64,000 nucleotides of DNA from Monodelphis domestica (GCF_027887165.1 NC_077233.1:220862017-220926016); one strand, 5' to 3'; shown: positions 10,648 to 22,110, numbered from the stretch's first letter. Program-made: numbers and translations. Notes: generated by a model not told the origin, from the letters alone.

Positions 10648-10797
10648 GGGGTACCTGGTAGCTAAGTAGAAAGAGAGAGCCAGGCCTGGAGATGAGAGGT
10701 TCAGGATTCAAAACTGGCCTCAAACACTGCCTAGTTGTATGTCCCTGGACAAGTCACCTAACTCCAATTGCCTAGCCCTTACTGCTCTTCTGCCTTG
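10648..10797 (+). mobile_element. SINE-A whose 3' tail seeds the adjacent GAAA array
   Basis: GGTACCTGGTAGCTAAGTAG head and CACTGCCTAGTTGTATGTCC; the element stops at TTCTGCCTTGGG, where the A-run of the array begins. Confidence 0.88.
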
Positions 10798-11346
<549 letters not shown>

Positions 11347-11477
11347 TGACCCTTACAGTCCTTACACTGGGGCTGGCATTTTATTCCCTAGTTGAGAACT
11401 GACAAATTTTGCCACCATACAGGCACAGAGTATCTTCATTAATTTGATTTGTATTTATTCAGTATCTACTACATTTA

Positions 11478-11850
11478 GGCAGGGAGGTGGCTCAGTGGAG
11501 AGAGTTCTGGATTTGGGGTTTGAAAGACCTGAGTTCAAGTCAGACCTCAAAAAGTTACTAGCTATGTGACCCTGGGCAAGTCACTTAACTTCTCTTTGCC
11601 TTAATCGACTGGAAAAAATCAAAGAGGAGGGAGGGGTGAGGAGGGAGAAAATTTGGAACTCAAAAATTTATATAATGAATGTTAGTTGTTTTGCATATGG
11701 ATGAGGAAATATAAAATATTATATTAGTTTTTTAATCACCTGGAGAAGGAAATGGCAGACCATTCCAATATTTTTGACAAGAAAACCTCAAGGATGATAT
11801 GGTTTATGGGTTCACAAAGAATCAGGCACAACTGAATGACCAAACACTGA
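11478..11850 (+). mobile_element. SINE-B split by a short L1 tail
   Basis: 5' half: GCAGGGAGGTGGCTCAGTGG to TTTGCCTTAATCGACTGG. 3' half: CACCTGGAGAAGGAAATGGC to CACAACTGAATGACCAAAC. Together they make one element once 11618-11740 is removed. Confidence 0.85.
11618..11740 (+). mobile_element. 5'-truncated L1 3' tail inserted in SINE-B
   Basis: GAGGGAGAAAATTTGGAACT, then CAAAAATTTATATAATGAAT, matches the L1-like tails at 43335-43465 and 43840-43965. TTAATCGACTGG before and TTAATCACCTGG after look like an imperfect TSD. Confidence 0.65.
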
Positions 11851-12149
11851 AGTCTTACATTCAAGGCACTGTGGAATAAAGAGTATTTATTATTTGGGGT
11901 GCTTTTGTGTTTATACGTTGGTGAGGGTTATTATTGTCCAAAAAACCCTCTATTCTATGTACACCTGTGTCTGCAATCCTTCCTGGGTGAGGAGGGGCCA
12001 AAGAAGTATGGCTGAAGTTGGGGATTCGTAGGGGTTCACACAAGGGTTAGGAGACTAAGCCACAGGCAGCAGGGCAGCCTCCTGATTGGCTTCAGGTGTT
12101 GGGGGCAGTGGGGCTGAGAGGTGGATACCCTATGCTGGAGACTTGGTGA
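11851..12149. other. No recognised feature
   Basis: Unique-looking, with a TTATTATTTGGGG patch. No gene or repeat recognised. Confidence 0.35.
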
Positions 12150-12350
12150 GTGCTCCTCCTCTCTGGCTGCTTCCTGTAAGTCCCAACCAAAGTGTCACCT
12201 AGTACAGGAAGTCTTCTTCAATCTCCTAACTCCAACGCCTCACCGTGTGATTATTTCCTATTTATTCTGTACCTGTATAGATTTGTTTTCATGTTGTCTC
12301 CCCCTTTACATTAGACTGTAAATTCCTTGAAGGCAGGGACTGTCTTTTGC
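12150..12350 (+). mobile_element. L2 3' end
   Basis: TGTCACCTAGTACAGGAAGT, then CCCCCTTTACATTAGACTGT and AAATTCCTTGAAGGCAGGGA is the canonical L2 terminal region. Confidence 0.88.
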
Positions 12351-12599
12351 CTGTGGCAGTAGCAGATATAACTGATCTGAAAATAAGGGAGACATGGATT
12401 TAAGGGGTCCTCGCCCACATCATTGCAGAGAACCCTGACTAGTGGGTATGGGACAAGGAAGAGGCAGGAATCAAGCAAGACTGGAAGCATCCATTTAGAC
12501 TCTGAACTGGTACTGTTAGCAGCGCCCTGAGCATTTGGAAACCTGTATAGATGGATATAAAAAATGGCATAATGTTGAGTGCAGGACTTGGAATCAGGT

Positions 12600-12795
12600 A
12601 GACCGAGATATTTATTTGTTTTTACTGGAATGATTTGCCTTTTGGCAAACTCCAACTCATTTTACAGCTGAGGAAACTGAGGCAACCAGAATTTCAGTGA
12701 CTTGCCCAGGGGTCAAACAGCTAGCAAGTAGCTGAGGCTGGATTTGAACTCAGGAAATTAGTCTTTCTGACTCTAGACCTCCTAGCAACCCCAAA
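12600..12795 (-). mobile_element. SINE-B or MIR-type SINE
   Basis: CAACTCATTTTACAGCTGAG, GTGACTTGCCCAGGGGTCAA and GATTTGAACTCAGGAAATTA are the reverse-complement core shared by these families. The element is diverged at both ends. Confidence 0.75.
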
Positions 12796-12877
12796 GCAAT
12801 CTTCAAAAACTATTAAGTTATAGGAGGCTGTGATTTTGATTTTTATAGAGGTGTGTCTCATACTGATGAAATCACAG

Positions 12878-13205
12878 CTCTCTCTCTCTCTCTTTCTCTC
12901 TCTTTTCCTTTTTCTCCCTCTCAATGTCTCTGCCTCTCTCTCTCTTTCTCTCATTCACTCTTTTCCTCTTTTTCTCCCTCTCTCTCAATCTGTCTCTTCC
13001 TCTCTTTCTCTCATCAATCTCTCTCTTTTTCTCTCCTCCCTCTTCCTCTCTGTTTTTTCCTCTCTTTCAGTCTCTCTCTGTCTCTCTCTCAATATCAATG
13101 TCTTTCACCCTCTTTCTCCCTCTCTTTCTCTCAGTCTCTCTCAATCTCTCTCTGTGCTTTTTCTGTCTCTGTTTCTCTCCTCTCTCCCTCCCTCCTTCTC
13201 TTCTC
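12878..13205. repeat. (TC)n-rich polypyrimidine tract
   Basis: CTCTCTCTCTTTCTCTCTCT with TTTTC and AAT interruptions. Open frames in three phases across it (up to 138 codons) are low-complexity artefacts. Confidence 0.97.
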
Positions 13206-13229
13206 AGACAGACACACACTGCATCTATA

Positions 13230-13990
13230 ATCCATCATTCATTTAATAAACATCGAGCACCTGTGTGTGGAACAGCATGCTAGACACTGGGAGGCACAAA
13301 CATTTCATTTCAAGCCAGTAAAGATTTATTAAGTGCCTACCATAAGCCAGGCACTGTGCTAAGTGCTAGTGATACAAAAAGAGGTAAAGGAGAGTCCCTG
13401 CCCTCAAGGAGCTTACAGTCCAGTGGAGGAGCCGCATGAAAACAAATCTATACAAAGCAAGCCCTATACAGGATAAAGAAGCAATAATTGGGGGGGGGGG
13501 CATTGGAATTGAGGGATTGGAGAAGGCTTCCTGGGACAGTAGGAGGGATTTCAGCTGGAACTTGAAGGAAGCCAGGAAGGTCAATAATCAGAGTGGGTGA
13601 CAAGTCGCAATGCCCAGAGCCAAGAGATGGAGTATCTTCTTTGCCAAACAGAGAGGAGGCTGGTGTCACTAAACTGAAGAGTGCATGTCTAGGAGTCAGA
13701 GATAAGAAGACTGGAAAGGTAAGAAGTGGCTAGGTTATGAAAGGTTTTGAATGTTGCTCATGGAGACAATAGGGAGCCACTGAAATTTATTGAGGGGGGG
13801 AGGTGACATAATCAGACCTGTGCTTGAGGAAAATTACTTTAATGACTGAATGAAGGATGGATTTGAGTGGGGAGAGATAAGACAGGCCGACAAAAGCTAT
13901 AGATAATATAATGTCTTTCTGTCCTTACCCTTATGGAACTCATATTTTGGTAGGGGGATATATCATATTTATAAAGATAAGTAATGTGCT
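13230..13990 (-). mobile_element. L2 (two joined 3' ends and upstream body)
   Basis: Two copies of the reverse-complement L2 terminus follow each other (about 13235 and 13315), then GCCCTCAAGGAGCTTACAGT, GGCTTCCTGGGACAGTAGGA and AGGGAGCCACTGAAATTTAT. The same progression occurs at 44945-45960 and 50640-51150. Confidence 0.85.
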
Positions 13991-14049
13991 ATCCTTATGC
14001 CAGCTCATTGAAGTAAGTTTATATTTACATGCCAACTAGAGCTGACATT

Positions 14050-14246
14050 TTAAAAAATCCTTATCTTCTGTCTTAGAGTCAATACTATGCATTGGTTCGA
14101 AGGGAGAAGAGCAGTAAGGTTTAGGTGATAGAGGTGAAATTTTCCAGGGTCACACAGCTAAGAAGTATGTAAGGCTAGATTTGAACCTAGAATGTCCCAT
14201 CTCCGGGCCTGGATTTCTAGCCACTGAGCCACACAGCTAGCTGCTC
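14050..14246 (-). mobile_element. SINE-A, near full length
   Basis: Reverse complement: AAAATCCTTATCTTCTGTCT start, CCAGGGTCACACAGCTAAGA, GATTTGAACCTAGAATGTCC, and GAGCCACACAGCTAGCTGCT end. Confidence 0.9.
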
Positions 14247-14289
14247 CAGAACTAACACTTACATAGAACTTTAAGGTTTGCAAAGATTT

Positions 14290-14490
14290 TATTCAGGCAT
14301 ACCTGAATTTAATTTGACCTCAAATACTTACTAGCAGCGTGACCCTGGGTAAGTCATTTGACCTCTGCCTCAGACTATAAAATGGGGGATAATAACAGCA
14401 TCTACCTCACAGGTTTGTTTTGAGGATCAAATGAGATAATAATTGTAAAGCATTTAGCACAATTCTTGACACGTAGCAAGTGCTTTATAA
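14290..14490 (+). mobile_element. MIR, long copy
   Basis: GTGACCCTGGGTAAGTCATT, AAAATGGGGGATAATAACAG, CACAGGTTTGTTTTGAGGAT and TGTAAAGCATTTAGCACAAT follow the MIR order to its 3' end. Confidence 0.9.
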
Positions 14491-14493
14491 TAA

Positions 14494-14699
14494 ACCCCAG
14501 GTCTGGAGTCAGGAAGACCTGATCTAATCCAGCCTCAGACATTTGCTAGCTATATGATCCTGGACAAGTCACTGCTCCCTGTTTGCCTCAGTTTCCTCAT
14601 TTGTCAAATGAGCTGGAGAAAGAAATGGCAAACCATTCCAGTATCTCTGCCAGGAAATTCCAATGAATGAAAAGTCAGACAAAAATGAACAACAACAAT
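14494..14699 (+). mobile_element. SINE-B, 5'-truncated
   Basis: Starts inside the element at CCCCAGGTCTGGAGTCAGGA and continues to AAAGTCAGACAAAAATGAAC and ACAACAACAAT. It joins directly to the preceding MIR. Confidence 0.9.
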
Positions 14700-14729
14700 A
14701 TATAATAATATATTATTATTCTCTTTTAA

Positions 14730-14830
14730 AGCTCACAAGAACCTTGGGAGATGGACACTACACATATCATTTTTACAGATGAAAAGACTGAGACTCAGAA
14801 AAACTGAACAATAAACTCAGGGCCACATAG

Positions 14831-14868
<38 letters not shown>

Positions 14869-14930
14869 GTGTGTGTGTGTGTGTGTGTGTATATTAGGTG
14901 AGGCAGGATTTGAACTCATACCTACTAATT
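14730..14930 (-). mobile_element. MIR with a microsatellite grown inside it
   Basis: TTTTTACAGATGAAAAGACT and GGGCCACATAGCTAATA (left), then GGCAGGATTTGAACTCATAC (right), form one MIR once the TA/GT tract is ignored. Confidence 0.7.
14833..14891. repeat. (TA)n then (GT)n compound microsatellite
   Basis: About 16 TA units switch to about 12 GT units with no spacer, a common compound form. Confidence 0.98.
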
Positions 14931-15571
14931 GTAGGTATCCCCATAACCTCTCTTTCCAGGCTCCTCTGCTCTTCTTGTTTGGTGATCTTGTCACCCATAA
15001 ATTCGATTATCATCTCTTTGCAGATGATTTGCAAATCCCTATTTCCGGTTTAATCTCTTCTGAGCTCCAGTCCCAAATCACGCACTGCCTTGGTGATGGA
15101 CATCTCAAATTAGAGGACCTATAATAGCCATCCTAACCCCGACAGGCCCCAAACAACAGAACTCATTATCTTTCTCCCAGAAGCCTCCCCTCTCCTCGAC
15201 TTTCCTATTACTGTTGAGCACCAGTCATCCTCCAGTCTTCACTTGCACTCACCTCACGTATCTCTAGCCTATTTCTGAGTCTTGTCACTTGCACCTTCCC
15301 AGCCTCTCTCTTACACATCCCCTTCTTTCCACTCCCACAGTCCCCATCCTTTTGCAAGCTCTCGCCTCCTCACCCCTGGACCATTACAGTAGCCTTTTGG
15401 GCAGTCTTCCTCACTCAAGCCTCTCCCCATTCCAGCCACCAAGCTGCCAAAGCAATTTTCCTAAAGCACAGACCTAATGATGTCAACCCCCCTAATCAAT
15501 CCATTCCAGTGGCTCTCTTGTTCTTCTAGAATCAAATATCAAGTCTTCTGTTTGGCATTAAAGTCCTTCAC

Positions 15572-15687
15572 TAGCTGGGTGACCCTGGACAAGTCACTTA
15601 ACCCCCATTGCCTAGCCCTTTCCACTCTTCTGCCTTGGAATCAATATTTAGTACTGATTCTAAGATGGAAGATGAGGGTCCAAAAAT
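15572..15687 (+). mobile_element. SINE-A, 5'-truncated, inserted in L2
   Basis: Flanked by perfect AAGTCCTTCAC copies at 15561-15571 and 15688-15698. It begins inside the element at TAGCTGGGTGACCCTGGACA. Confidence 0.93.
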
Positions 15688-15997
15688 AAGTCCTTCACAT
15701 CTGCCTCTCCAGGCTTCTGATACTTTAGTCTCCTCTATGCATTCTACGAGCAGGCTAGACTGACCTCCCTGTGGTTGCTCCATCTCCCACCCCATGCATT
15801 TGCACCAGTTGTCCACCATGCCTGAAATACTCTGCCCCACCACACCTCTGCCTTGGTGTCCTTGACTTCCTTCAAGACTCGGCTCAAATCCTACTGCCTT
15901 CTGTGGGAAGACTTCCCCAGTGCCCCCTTCCCTTTGACTCCCAATTAGCAGTACTTTCCCACTTACATTTTCCTTCCATTTATATCTAGATAGATAG

Positions 15998-16424
<427 letters not shown>

Positions 16425-16554
16425 TCTTTGTGTCTGATTATTTGTAGGCTGCCTTCCCTATTCGAATGTATGCCTCCTGACCTCAGGGGCAGGGTTTTTT
16501 AATTTTCTTTGAATCCTTAATTCTTAGATTAGTGCCTGGTGCATAGAGTTCTTT

Positions 16555-16690
16555 TTTTCCAGCTCCTTTTACCTTCCATCTTAGAATCAATAATAAGTAT
16601 TGGTTCTAATGTAGAAGAGTAGTAAGTACTAGGCAACTGGGGTTAAGTGACTTGTCCAAGACCATGCAACCAGGAAGTATTTGAGATCAG
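16555..16690 (-). mobile_element. SINE-A fragment inserted in the L2 terminus
   Basis: CTTTTACCTTCCATCTTAGA to AACCAGGAAGTATTTGAGAT. AGTTCTT before (16547) and AGTTCTT after (16691) look like a short TSD. Confidence 0.85.
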
Positions 16691-16944
16691 TAAGTTCTTA
16701 ATAAAAACCTGTGACTATGGACTGATTGGAAGTCCAGCTCTCCCCATTTGACCCTTCCAAAGCTCACAGTGGTGCCTCTATAATATAAGTTGGGGACCAG
16801 GGAGAGGGGAGGAAGGAGGGAAGAGGAATGGATGCTGGGAAGGGCTCCTTTAGAGTCTTAAGAGTTCATGTTAACAGAGTTAGGGTGGAGAAGGCTGGAG
16901 AGCTAGCTAGTGCTAGGGCACAGCAAGGCATCAACATTGTTATT

Positions 16945-17155
16945 GGTACTAGAGAAAGTGTGGTCCAATGGAAAAAGAACTTGCCTTGGAACCCAGGATT
17001 TGGATTCAAATTCTGCCTTTTCCATTTATTATGTATGTGACCTTAGACAATTCATTTAACCTTAATGGATCTGTTTCCTATTGGCTAAAATAAGGGCATT
17101 GGACTAGATGGCCTCTAAGGTCCTTTCCAGCTCTAAAAATCTATGCTTGTTTAAT
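16945..17155 (+). mobile_element. MIR-like SINE
   Basis: TGGTCCAATGGAAAAAGAAC start, TGGATTCAAATTCTGCCTTT, GGACTAGATGGCCTCTAAGG and CTTTCCAGCTCTAAAAATCT end. Confidence 0.88.
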
Positions 17156-17164
17156 CCTATTACT

Positions 17165-17315
17165 ATTAATGAAAGCTGATGTCTCTTTAGTACTTTAAGG
17201 CTGATAAAGCACTTTCTCACAATAGCCCTGTGAGGGAAGCAGTAGAAGGCTCATTTTCTCCAATTTTCAGCTGACATTCAACACAGCTAAAAAGTCAGAG
17301 ATGATAGGGGTGATT
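17165..17315 (-). mobile_element. MIR fragment
   Basis: GATAAAGCACTTTCTCACAA and CCCTGTGAGGGAAGCAGTAG are the reverse-complement MIR 3' end; AACACAGCTAAAAAGTCAGA is the core. Confidence 0.65.
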
Positions 17316-17319
17316 AAAT

Positions 17320-17500
17320 AATTCATTGGAAGTAGTTCCAAGCCTAGAGATGGGAGGTCCTGATTCAAATCTGACCTCAGACACTTGTCTTTTTCCCCTA
17401 GTTATGTGACTCTGGGCAAGTCACTTGATACCCATTGCCTAGCCCTTGACATTCTTCTGCCTTGGAACCACTACACAGTATTGATTCAGAGCCAGAAGGG
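17320..17500 (+). mobile_element. SINE-A at the left edge of the pentamer array
   Basis: CCTAGAGATGGGAGGTCCTG, then TGGGCAAGTCACTTGATACC and ACAGTATTGATTCAGAGCCA, with its G-rich tail (GAAGGGGAGG) grading into the array. Confidence 0.88.
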
Positions 17501-18668
17501 GAGGGGAGGGGAGGGGGAGGACAGGACAGGACAGGACAGGAGAGGAGAGGACAGGAGAGGACAGGAGAGGACAGGAGAGGACAGGAGAGGAGAGGAGAGG
17601 ACAGGAGAGGAGAGGACAGGAGAGGACAGGAGAGGAGAGGACAGGAGAGGAGAGGAGAGGAGAGGAGAGGAGAGGAGAGGAGAGGAGAGGAGAGGAGAGG
17701 AGAGGACAGGAGAGGAGAGGAGAGGAGAGGAAGAGGAGAGGAGAGGAGAGGAGAGGACAGGAGAGGAGAGGAGAGGAGAGGAGAGGAGAGGAGAGGAGAG
17801 GAAGAGGAGAGGAGAGGAGAGGAGAGGAGAGGAGAGGAGAGGACAGAGAGAGGAGAGGAGAGGAGAGGAGAGGAGAGGACAGGAGAGGACAGGAGAGGAG
17901 AGGAGAGGAGAGGAGAGGAGAGGAGAGGAGAGGAGAGGACAGGACAGGACAGGACAGGACAGGACAGGACAGGAGAGGAGAGGAGAGGACAGGAGAGGAG
18001 AGGAGAGGAGAGGAGAGGACAGGAGAGGAGAGGAGAGGAGAGGAGAGGAGAGGAGAGGAGAGGAGAGGAGAGGAGAGGAGAGGACAGGGACAGGACAGGA
18101 GGAGAGAGGAGAGGAGAGGAGAGGACAGGACAGGACAGGAGAGGAGAGGAGAGGAGAGGAGAGGAGAGGACAGGAGAGGAGAGGAGAGGAGAGGAGAGGA
18201 GAGGACAGGACAGGACAGGAGAGGAGAGGAGAGGAGAGGAGAGGACAGGAGAGGACAGGAGAGGAGAGGAGAGGAGAGGAGAGGACAGGACAGGACAGGA
18301 CAGGAGAGGAGAGGAGAGGAGAGGAGAGGAGAGGAGAGAGGAGAGGAGAGGAGAGGAGAGGAGAGGAGAGGAGAGGACAGGAGAGGACAGGAGAGGACAG
18401 GAGAGGAGGTGAGAGGAGAGGACAGAGAGGAGAGGAGAGGAGAGGACAGGAGAGGAGAGGAGAGGACAGGAGAGGAGAGGACAGGAGAGGAGAGGACAGG
18501 AGAGGACAGGAGAGGAGAGGACAGGAGAGGAGAGGAGAGGAGAGGAGAGGAGAGGACAGGAGAGGAGAGGAGAGGAGAGGAGGAGAGGAGAGGAGAGGAG
18601 AGGAGAGGAGAGGAGAGGAGAGGAGAGGAGAGGAGAGGAGAGGAGGAGGAGAGGAGAGGAGAGGAGAG
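17501..18668. repeat. Pentanucleotide array of AGAGG and ACAGG, about 1.17 kb
   Basis: Almost entirely 5-base units of two kinds, with a few slips (GAAGAGG near 17730 and 17800; ACAGAGAGAGG near 17843 and 18421; GGGACAGG near 18086; GAGGTGAGAGG near 18405). Triple ACAGG clusters recur at 18125, 18205 and 18285, an 80-base spacing. Open frames of more than 450 codons on both strands exist only because the array lacks stops. Confidence 0.98.
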
Positions 18669-18669
18669 A

Positions 18670-18870
18670 AGCTTCTAGGTGGCTCAATGGATGAGAGCCA
18701 GGCCTGGACTCAGGAGGTCCTGGGTTCAAATTTGGCCTTAGACAAAGATGTATATCCCTAGGCAAATCACTTAACCTCCATTGCCTAGCCCTTACTGCTC
18801 TTCTGCTGTGGAACCAATACACACAATACACAGTGTCGATTCTAAGACAGAAAATAAGGGTGTTTAAAAA
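18670..18870 (+). mobile_element. SINE-A at the right edge of the pentamer array
   Basis: GCTTCTAGGTGGCTCAATGG head, TCCTGGGTTCAAATTTGGCC, and TCGATTCTAAGACAGAAAAT end. ACACAATACACA near 18820 is a small internal duplication. Confidence 0.9.
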
Positions 18871-18892
18871 GAAAAAAAAAGGAAAGAAAATT

Positions 18893-19055
18893 GCAGGACG
18901 GCTAGGTGGCTCAGTGGTAGAGAGTCAGGCCTGGACTCAGAGGGTCCTGAGTTTCAAAGTTGACCTCATTTAACCCCCCACTGCCTACCTTTTACCACTC
19001 TTCTGCCTTGGAACCACTACAGTATCAGTTCTAAGATGGAAGGTAAGGGTTTAAA
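18893..19055 (+). mobile_element. SINE-A with internal deletion
   Basis: GGACGGCTAGGTGGCTCAGT head; GTTGACCTCATTTAACCCCC shows that the middle (from the post-B-box region to the TTTAACC word) is missing; AGATGGAAGGTAAGGGTTTA end. Confidence 0.9.
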
Positions 19056-20580
19056 AAAAAGGGCATAGATGGCTCTTACTGGGGTCTTTGGTTTCTGTCC
19101 CTTGGGATCTGGCATACTTTGGTCTGATCGCACCCTGATTGGGCCCCAAGCACACTGTGACCCCCCAGCATTCTCCCAGAGGTGCTCTAGCCATCCCCCT
19201 CACAAACAGCCTGGTAGTCAGGACCAGCCTCCTTTGGGGGGGGGGGGTGAATAATGCCCATCTGCGTCTTGGCCCGTGGCTGGTTGGAGGGGCCGACTCA
19301 CTGCCTCTCTCTCAAGGTCTTAAATATATTCGAGATGCTGTCACACGGACAGACAATGGATTTGTGCAAATATTTGTGTTGGCAGCCTAGCCAGGGAGGT
19401 GGCTGATGGCCCCACAGCAAGGCAGCTCCATCCATCCATCCATCGCCACTGACCAGCGTGATTCAGGGAAGGAGCAGAGTGGGAGAAGGTGAGGACCGGT
19501 GGGGGCCCCCAGCACCCCAGGGAGAGGGATCGAGGAGGACCAGAATTTCCGTCTTCACTGAAATCCATTTCTCCCATTTTCTCTTCTTTTCTGTGTGTGT
19601 GTCTCTTCCCAAATTGCCCGAGAGATGGGGAAGCGGCGATGTCTGTGGGATGAGAAGAGGGGAGGAGGGATGGGGAGAAACCCAGGGGGAATTGTTTAGC
19701 AGCGATTCACTGGGTCAATGTATTAGAATAGACTCAAGTCTATCAGCCAGATGGTGACTTCGGGAAAAAAAAATTGACACACCATTTCAAACTGATTTCA
19801 CGCAAAGCCTCCTGAGAGGGGCCAGTGGGACTCTGACAATCAGATCTGTTGTGAATAAATATTACAAAATTGCCAATTACAGCAGGGATGTTAAAAATGT
19901 TTGACTGATTGAGGAGGCCATTCGTTTCTGCCTTATAGGTCGATGACAGAGCCTTGATACCAATGAGGGATGGCCCGCCCTTTGGATTCTTCTCCGTGCC
20001 GGTCCATCTTGACTTTAAGTGTTATACCAGGACACGGACTAGGATTTCCATTAGGGTATTTTTTTTCCCTCTTTCCAGGGAGTGGAGTGATGGGAAGGGA
20101 CATTTGGCTGGCTACCCATGCCTGGGGATAGGGATGGGGCCAACGGGAGAGGGAAACCAAAGAAAACCAACCCAACAAACAAAAAAACCCTGATTGTGGG
20201 GTTTGTGGGAAAGGAGACCAGGAGAGCACGGGGTCTGGAAAATGCGACTCTGTTGAAAAATTAAAAGCGGCGGGAATAATTCCCTCCCCTGCTAAGGCAG
20301 ATTAAAAGGCAGAGAATGGGATTTGGGCTGCAGCAAGCCCATATGTAAGGTCGTTGGGCGATCAGGCTGGCTGCCATGGAGGGCCCAGCCACAGCCAGGA
20401 AGGGCGTGGGCACAGCCAGGCCTTTGTACAAGGCTCTCACTCGTGGAGCTGACAACTGCTCACTCTCTGAACAGCCCGTGGGGCCAGCCAGGCCTCTGGC
20501 CCATTGTCCTTGGCCTCCAGGGACCCCGGGTGTGGGTATCCGGTTGCTAGACAGATTCTGGGGCTGGCGTTTGGGTTACA
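19056..20580. other. Repeat-poor block, candidate conserved non-coding DNA
   Basis: 1.5 kb with no recognised repeat except a G-run at 19237-19247 and a CATC patch at 19431-19443. AT-rich islands at 19320-19385 and 19790-19915 sit in otherwise GC-rich DNA, a texture common in conserved enhancers. No exon is supported: open frames are short, mutually inconsistent and lack splice-site context. Confidence 0.4.
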
Positions 20581-21250
20581 TAATTAATTAAGGGAGGGGG
20601 TGAAGGAGGAAGATAGGAGCATATGGGGAGGCCAGGAAGGAGCTGCATGCCTGGTCCCTGCACCAGGAAACCAAGGGAGAAAGAGTCCTTTTTTTTTTTT
20701 TTTGGCCAGCAGATAAATCCGAGGAGGCAGTTTCCTTTTTGAAGATGGCATTTCTTGATGGCTGTATCTTCAGTCCCAGAAAAGCATCCAGTTTTCTTGG
20801 AATCCCCCTTCTCAGCATAATTGCCCTTTGGGTTACTTTTCTGTGTGCACAAAGGGGGCAGGAACCCTCCCTCCACTCCAGCCGGGTCTAACACAAGGCC
20901 CAGGCTCAAAGAAGGCAGATGCCACGTCTGCCAAGCCCTGTCACAGGCTAAGTAAATCCTGCTCACCAGCCACCAACTCTGCATTATGGTCCAAGGACCT
21001 TTCTCTTACACAGGACCCGCTTTGCCGATCTGTCTCACACTACTGATCCAAGAGGAACAATCTCTTTTCCAAAAATGAAGTCCATCGAAAACTCGGGGGG
21101 ACAAATAGGACCCCAAGTCCTCAGCCAAACCCGACTCCTGAGGACTAGTGTGAGAAGACTGCACAGGCTTGATGGAGAAGACTCACTTGAAATATCTGTG
21201 AGCCCAAAGGCTCAGGAGGAATTGCTTTCAAATAAGTTCTTTAAAGGAGG
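20581..21250. other. Repeat-poor block, no gene recognised
   Basis: Contains a T17 run near 20690 and otherwise unique-looking sequence. A 145-codon minus-strand open frame (20547-20984) includes the poly-T as a lysine run and has no recognised motif. Confidence 0.4.
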
Positions 21251-21251
21251 T

Positions 21252-21450
21252 TTCTTGGGGTGGCTCAGTGGATGGAGAGCCAGGCCTAGAGATGGGGGGT
21301 CCTGATTCAAATCTGGCCTCAGATACTTCCTAGCTGTGTGACCCTGGACAAGTCACTTACCCCCATTGCCTAGCCCTTGCCACCCTTCGGCTTTAGAATC
21401 AGCACATAGTATTGACTTTAAGACTGAAGGTAAGAAGATTTTTTTAAAAG
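21252..21450 (+). mobile_element. SINE-A
   Basis: TTGGGGTGGCTCAGTGGATG head, TTCAAATCTGGCCTCAGATA, and AAGACTGAAGGTAAGAAGAT end. It is followed at once by another SINE-A. Confidence 0.92.
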
Positions 21451-21464
21451 AACGATCTGAAGTT

Positions 21465-21668
21465 AAGAAGAGGCTAGGTCACACAGTAGTTAGAGCATCA
21501 GGTCTAGAGACTAGAGACCCTGGGTTCAAAAGTGGCCTCAAATACTTCCTAGCTGGGTGACCCTGGACAAGTCATTTAATCTCAATTGCCTGACCTTTGC
21601 TTCTCTTCTCCCTTGCAATCAATGCTTAGTATTGTTTCCAAGGCAGAAGGTAAGGATGAAAAAAAAAG
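21465..21668 (+). mobile_element. SINE-A, second of a tandem pair
   Basis: AGGCTAGGTCACACAGTAGT head, TGGGTTCAAAAGTGGCCTCA, and TTTCCAAGGCAGAAGGTAAG followed by an A9 run. Confidence 0.9.
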
Positions 21669-21990
21669 CAGGTTTCTTTGCTCTTAACCTGGCAGAGGGA
21701 AGAAGGGATGGAGGGAGGATCAGAGACGGGGCTGAAGAAAGTTGCCCCAGAAATGGTGGAAGCATCCCTTTCCTCCTCTCTTTGCCCTCCCCATCTCTAG
21801 TCAGCCCACTTTCCCTTTTTTGATAGCCTACTGAAATGTTTATCTTTCTCCTTCTCCATCTCCTACCCAACTGGTATATAGACCTTCACTTTCCCTGTCT
21901 GTCCCTTTCCCCAACCCTCCATCTATGAGCACCCTCAGACGTGACAGCAGGAGCTCCAAGCGGCCTTCACTTTTCTCCCCATCCCAACCA
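21669..21990. other. No recognised feature
   Basis: Pyrimidine-rich near 21770-21930. No gene or repeat recognised. Confidence 0.35.
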
Positions 21991-22110
21991 GATGGATTTA
22001 GAGTCAAAGACCTGGTTTTAACTTTCAGTTTCCTCATCTGTTCAATAAGGGGATTAGACTACATGATCTCTAAGGTCCCTTCCAGCTCTAATTCCACGAC
22101 CCTCTGGATT
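21991..22110 (+). mobile_element. MIR-like 3' part
   Basis: AGTTTCCTCATCTGTTCAAT, then GGGGATTAGACTACATGATC and CTAAGGTCCCTTCCAGCTCT. Confidence 0.8.

Noticed and set aside
12830..13283. Three overlapping serine/leucine-rich open frames that look like signal peptides
   Set aside because: They read a TC-rich tract in three phases.
17385..18831. Open frames of 458 (plus) and 477 (minus) codons, rich in EERRG and LSSPL
   Set aside because: They exist because the AGAGG/ACAGG array has no stop codons in several frames on both strands. The ends lie in SINE sequence. No domain, no codon bias, no start context.
19954..20550. Possible exons in overlapping short frames
   Set aside because: Frames on both strands are short and contradictory; no convincing splice sites or known protein motif.
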